From Spirochaetia bacterium (GTDB lineage: Bacteria; Spirochaetota; Spirochaetia; DTKZ01), in NCBI GenBank assembly GCA_031270615.1, contig JAISXE010000125.1:1-13479 (forward strand): a stretch of DNA of 13,479 nt, read 5' to 3'. This document shows, in pieces, positions 12,478-13,479 of this stretch. Numbering within the stretch: the first letter of the stretch is position 1; the number at the start of each line of letters is the position of its first letter. Position numbers and translations under genes: made by a program. A model generated the notes under the pieces. It was not told the DNA's origin. It ran no database searches and saw nothing but the letters and a program-made list of their open reading frames with translations.

Positions 12478-13080
12478 ATGAAAAAGTTTTTTCCGCTTCT
12501 TGCCGCGTTTCTCCTTGCGGGTGTTCTGCCGCGAGCCTCAGCCTGGCCCACAGTGTTTGCGGAGCAATACTACCGCCTGTACCACCTGCACCTGTACCAG
12601 TACCCGCAGCGCACCGCGGAAAACATCGCCTATCTGGAAAGAGCGCTGCGCGCTCCTTTCGCGAATCCCCTGTACGCCCTTGCCACCATACCCGATGCCA
12701 AACACTGGGAACGCTACCGCTATCTTTTTTCCATGCATGTCAACCTGAAACTGACGGAGCTTCATCTGAACTGGGGCAGCAGATACCAGAAGCAGGCGGC
12801 GTATTTTTTTAACGCGCCCTGGCAGGCCGAAAATCTGGAAAGCCTGGACAGGGCCGAGGAGCTTTTCCGTTATGCGCTGCGCTACTGGAACGATGCCAAG
12901 GACTGGTCAAAGAAGGCGATCCGCCTGCGCTACCACATGAAGGAGATACAGTTCTGGGAAGACGAAAACTTCCGCATAGAAAACGGCGGGCTGGACTACC
13001 AGGCCATCATCAACGAGCAGTTGCGCCGGGTCGAAAAGGTCCGCGCCGATTTCAAGGCCATGGACGAAAACACCTATTGA
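12478..13080 (+). CDS. Exported protein of unknown function, treponeme-type conserved hypothetical
   Basis: The product has 200 residues from the ATG at 12478. A signal peptide is clear: MKK, a hydrophobic stretch to residue 17, then PRASA before WPT, giving probable cleavage after 22. The mature protein is rich in Tyr, Trp, Phe, Leu and Arg (QYYRLYHLHLYQYP, then AENIAYLERALRAPFANPLYAL near 47-68, and WERYRYLFSMHVNLKLTELHLNWGS). It is probably all helical and may pack in TPR-like hairpins; ESLDRAEELFRYALRYW resembles a TPR helix pair. It has no lipobox cysteine, so it is probably periplasmic. An in-frame GTG directly precedes the ATG, and AAGG is only 2 bases from it, so the ribosome binding site is poor. 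I recall similar proteins in Treponema genomes but know no function. Confidence 0.85.
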   Translation: MKKFFPLLAAFLLAGVLPRASAWPTVFAEQYYRLYHLHLYQYPQRTAENIAYLERALRAPFANPLYALATIPDAKHWERYRYLFSMHVNLKLTELHLNWGSRYQKQAAYFFNAPWQAENLESLDRAEELFRYALRYWNDAKDWSKKAIRLRYHMKEIQFWEDENFRIENGGLDYQAIINEQLRRVEKVRADFKAMDENTY

Positions 13081-13140
13081 CGGCCCGCCTTCAGCGGAAT
13101 TTGCCGTACATGACGGATAAGTGAAACCGCCGACCCACGC

Positions 13141-13298
13141 AGACAAAAAACCCCACCGACCTCACCGACAAAGCCAGGGGAACCACGAAAAAGGCGCGAA
13201 AGGGAGGGAAAGGAAAGAATGGGGAGTTAGGGATTAGGAGTTGGGAATTCCTCATTCCTCATTCTTAATTCCCGTCAGTGTGGTCGGTGTTTTTCTGT
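13141..13298. repeat. Composite inverted repeat around a heptad-repeat core
   Basis: 13141-13169 (containing CCCCACCGACCTCACCGAC) is imperfectly inverted at 13274-13298 (containing GTGTGGTCGGTG followed by TTTTTCTGT). Between them, 13223-13273 is built of 7-base units: GGAGTTA, GGGATTA, GGAGTTG, GGAATTC, CTCATTC, CTCATTC, TTAATTC. The purine-rich units on the left are roughly complementary to the pyrimidine-rich units on the right, centred on GAATTC. The whole stretch could fold into one long arm. Confidence 0.7.
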
Positions 13299-13479
13299 AT
13301 TCTTCTGTGTAAGGTCAGCAATTCCGATTTCGGAAAAAATCAAGGCTTAGTATGGCCTCCACAGGGGATATTAACGATGCTTTTTCATTTTGGGCGTATT
13401 TTTGTTTCGTGAGGTTGTTCCAAAACCCGAGAAACCCGTGGGGCGCAAGGGATTGCAGCGGAAATCCTTTTGGCTTTAG
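13299..13479. other. Intergenic DNA to the right edge, no supported gene
   Basis: I find no convincing coding region. A frame opening at 13352 stays open to the edge (43 codons), but has Cys/Trp-rich, low-complexity-like sequence and a weak SD. The last 50 bases include GGGATTGCAGCGGAAATCC, which looks like the kind of short interspersed repeat found between genes in many bacteria; it is cut by the window end. Confidence 0.4.

Noticed and set aside
12180..12551. Overlapping minus-strand open frames across repeat copy B
   Set aside because: They are read through a structured non-coding repeat and overlap the next gene's start. The homologous copy A does not keep the same frame.
13352..13479. 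Open frame reaching the right edge
   Set aside because: It has only 43 codons, a weak SD, unusual composition and a repeat-like 3' part. It may be chance; more sequence to the right is needed to judge.

Overview
The window looks like chromosomal DNA of a fairly GC-rich spirochaete related to Treponema (inference). The main reason is the minus-strand order tamB - bamA - skp/ompH - mutS. I know this order from Treponema pallidum (around TP0325-TP0328) and Borrelia burgdorferi (around BB0794-BB0797). A final gene of a type I associate with treponemes agrees with this. The species cannot be fixed from the window.

Bases 1-8259 (minus strand) hold an outer-membrane biogenesis operon followed by a DNA-repair gene. 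tamB appears to start at an ATT codon behind a perfect Shine-Dalgarno sequence. It is followed 13 bases later by bamA, then 15 bases later by the Skp-like chaperone gene. A 233-base gap with a 79-bp nested palindrome precedes the N-terminal third or less of mutS, which runs off the left edge. The first three products would act together: Skp escorts unfolded outer-membrane proteins, BamA inserts them, and TamB spans the periplasm. TamB probably uses BamA as its outer-membrane partner, since no TamA is encoded here.

At 8260-8314 a divergent promoter region with a 21-bp imperfect operator-like palindrome separates tamB from tmk on the plus strand. tmk encodes a thymidylate kinase whose P-loop lacks the usual lysine.

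Bases 8930-12477 form a repeat-rich accessory island. It carries a Phd/YefM-type antitoxin and a VapC-like PIN ribonuclease, an orphan small antitoxin-like gene with its own promoter, and an AAA_14/DUF4143 ATPase. The island is bounded by two copies of a ~142-bp structured repeat in inverted orientation (8956-9097 and 12291-12432), whose hairpins show compensatory differences. Inside it are many perfect hairpins. Four lie head to tail between the antitoxin and toxin genes, a 32-bp palindrome sits upstream of the antitoxin, a 17-bp-arm palindrome covers the promoter and ribosome binding site of the ATPase, and a GTCATTGCGAG/GAAGCAATCC repeat follows the toxin.

Bases 12478-13080 encode an exported protein of unknown function. 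From 13081 to the right edge there is only repeat-rich intergenic DNA. I saw no tRNA, rRNA, CRISPR array or transposase gene.
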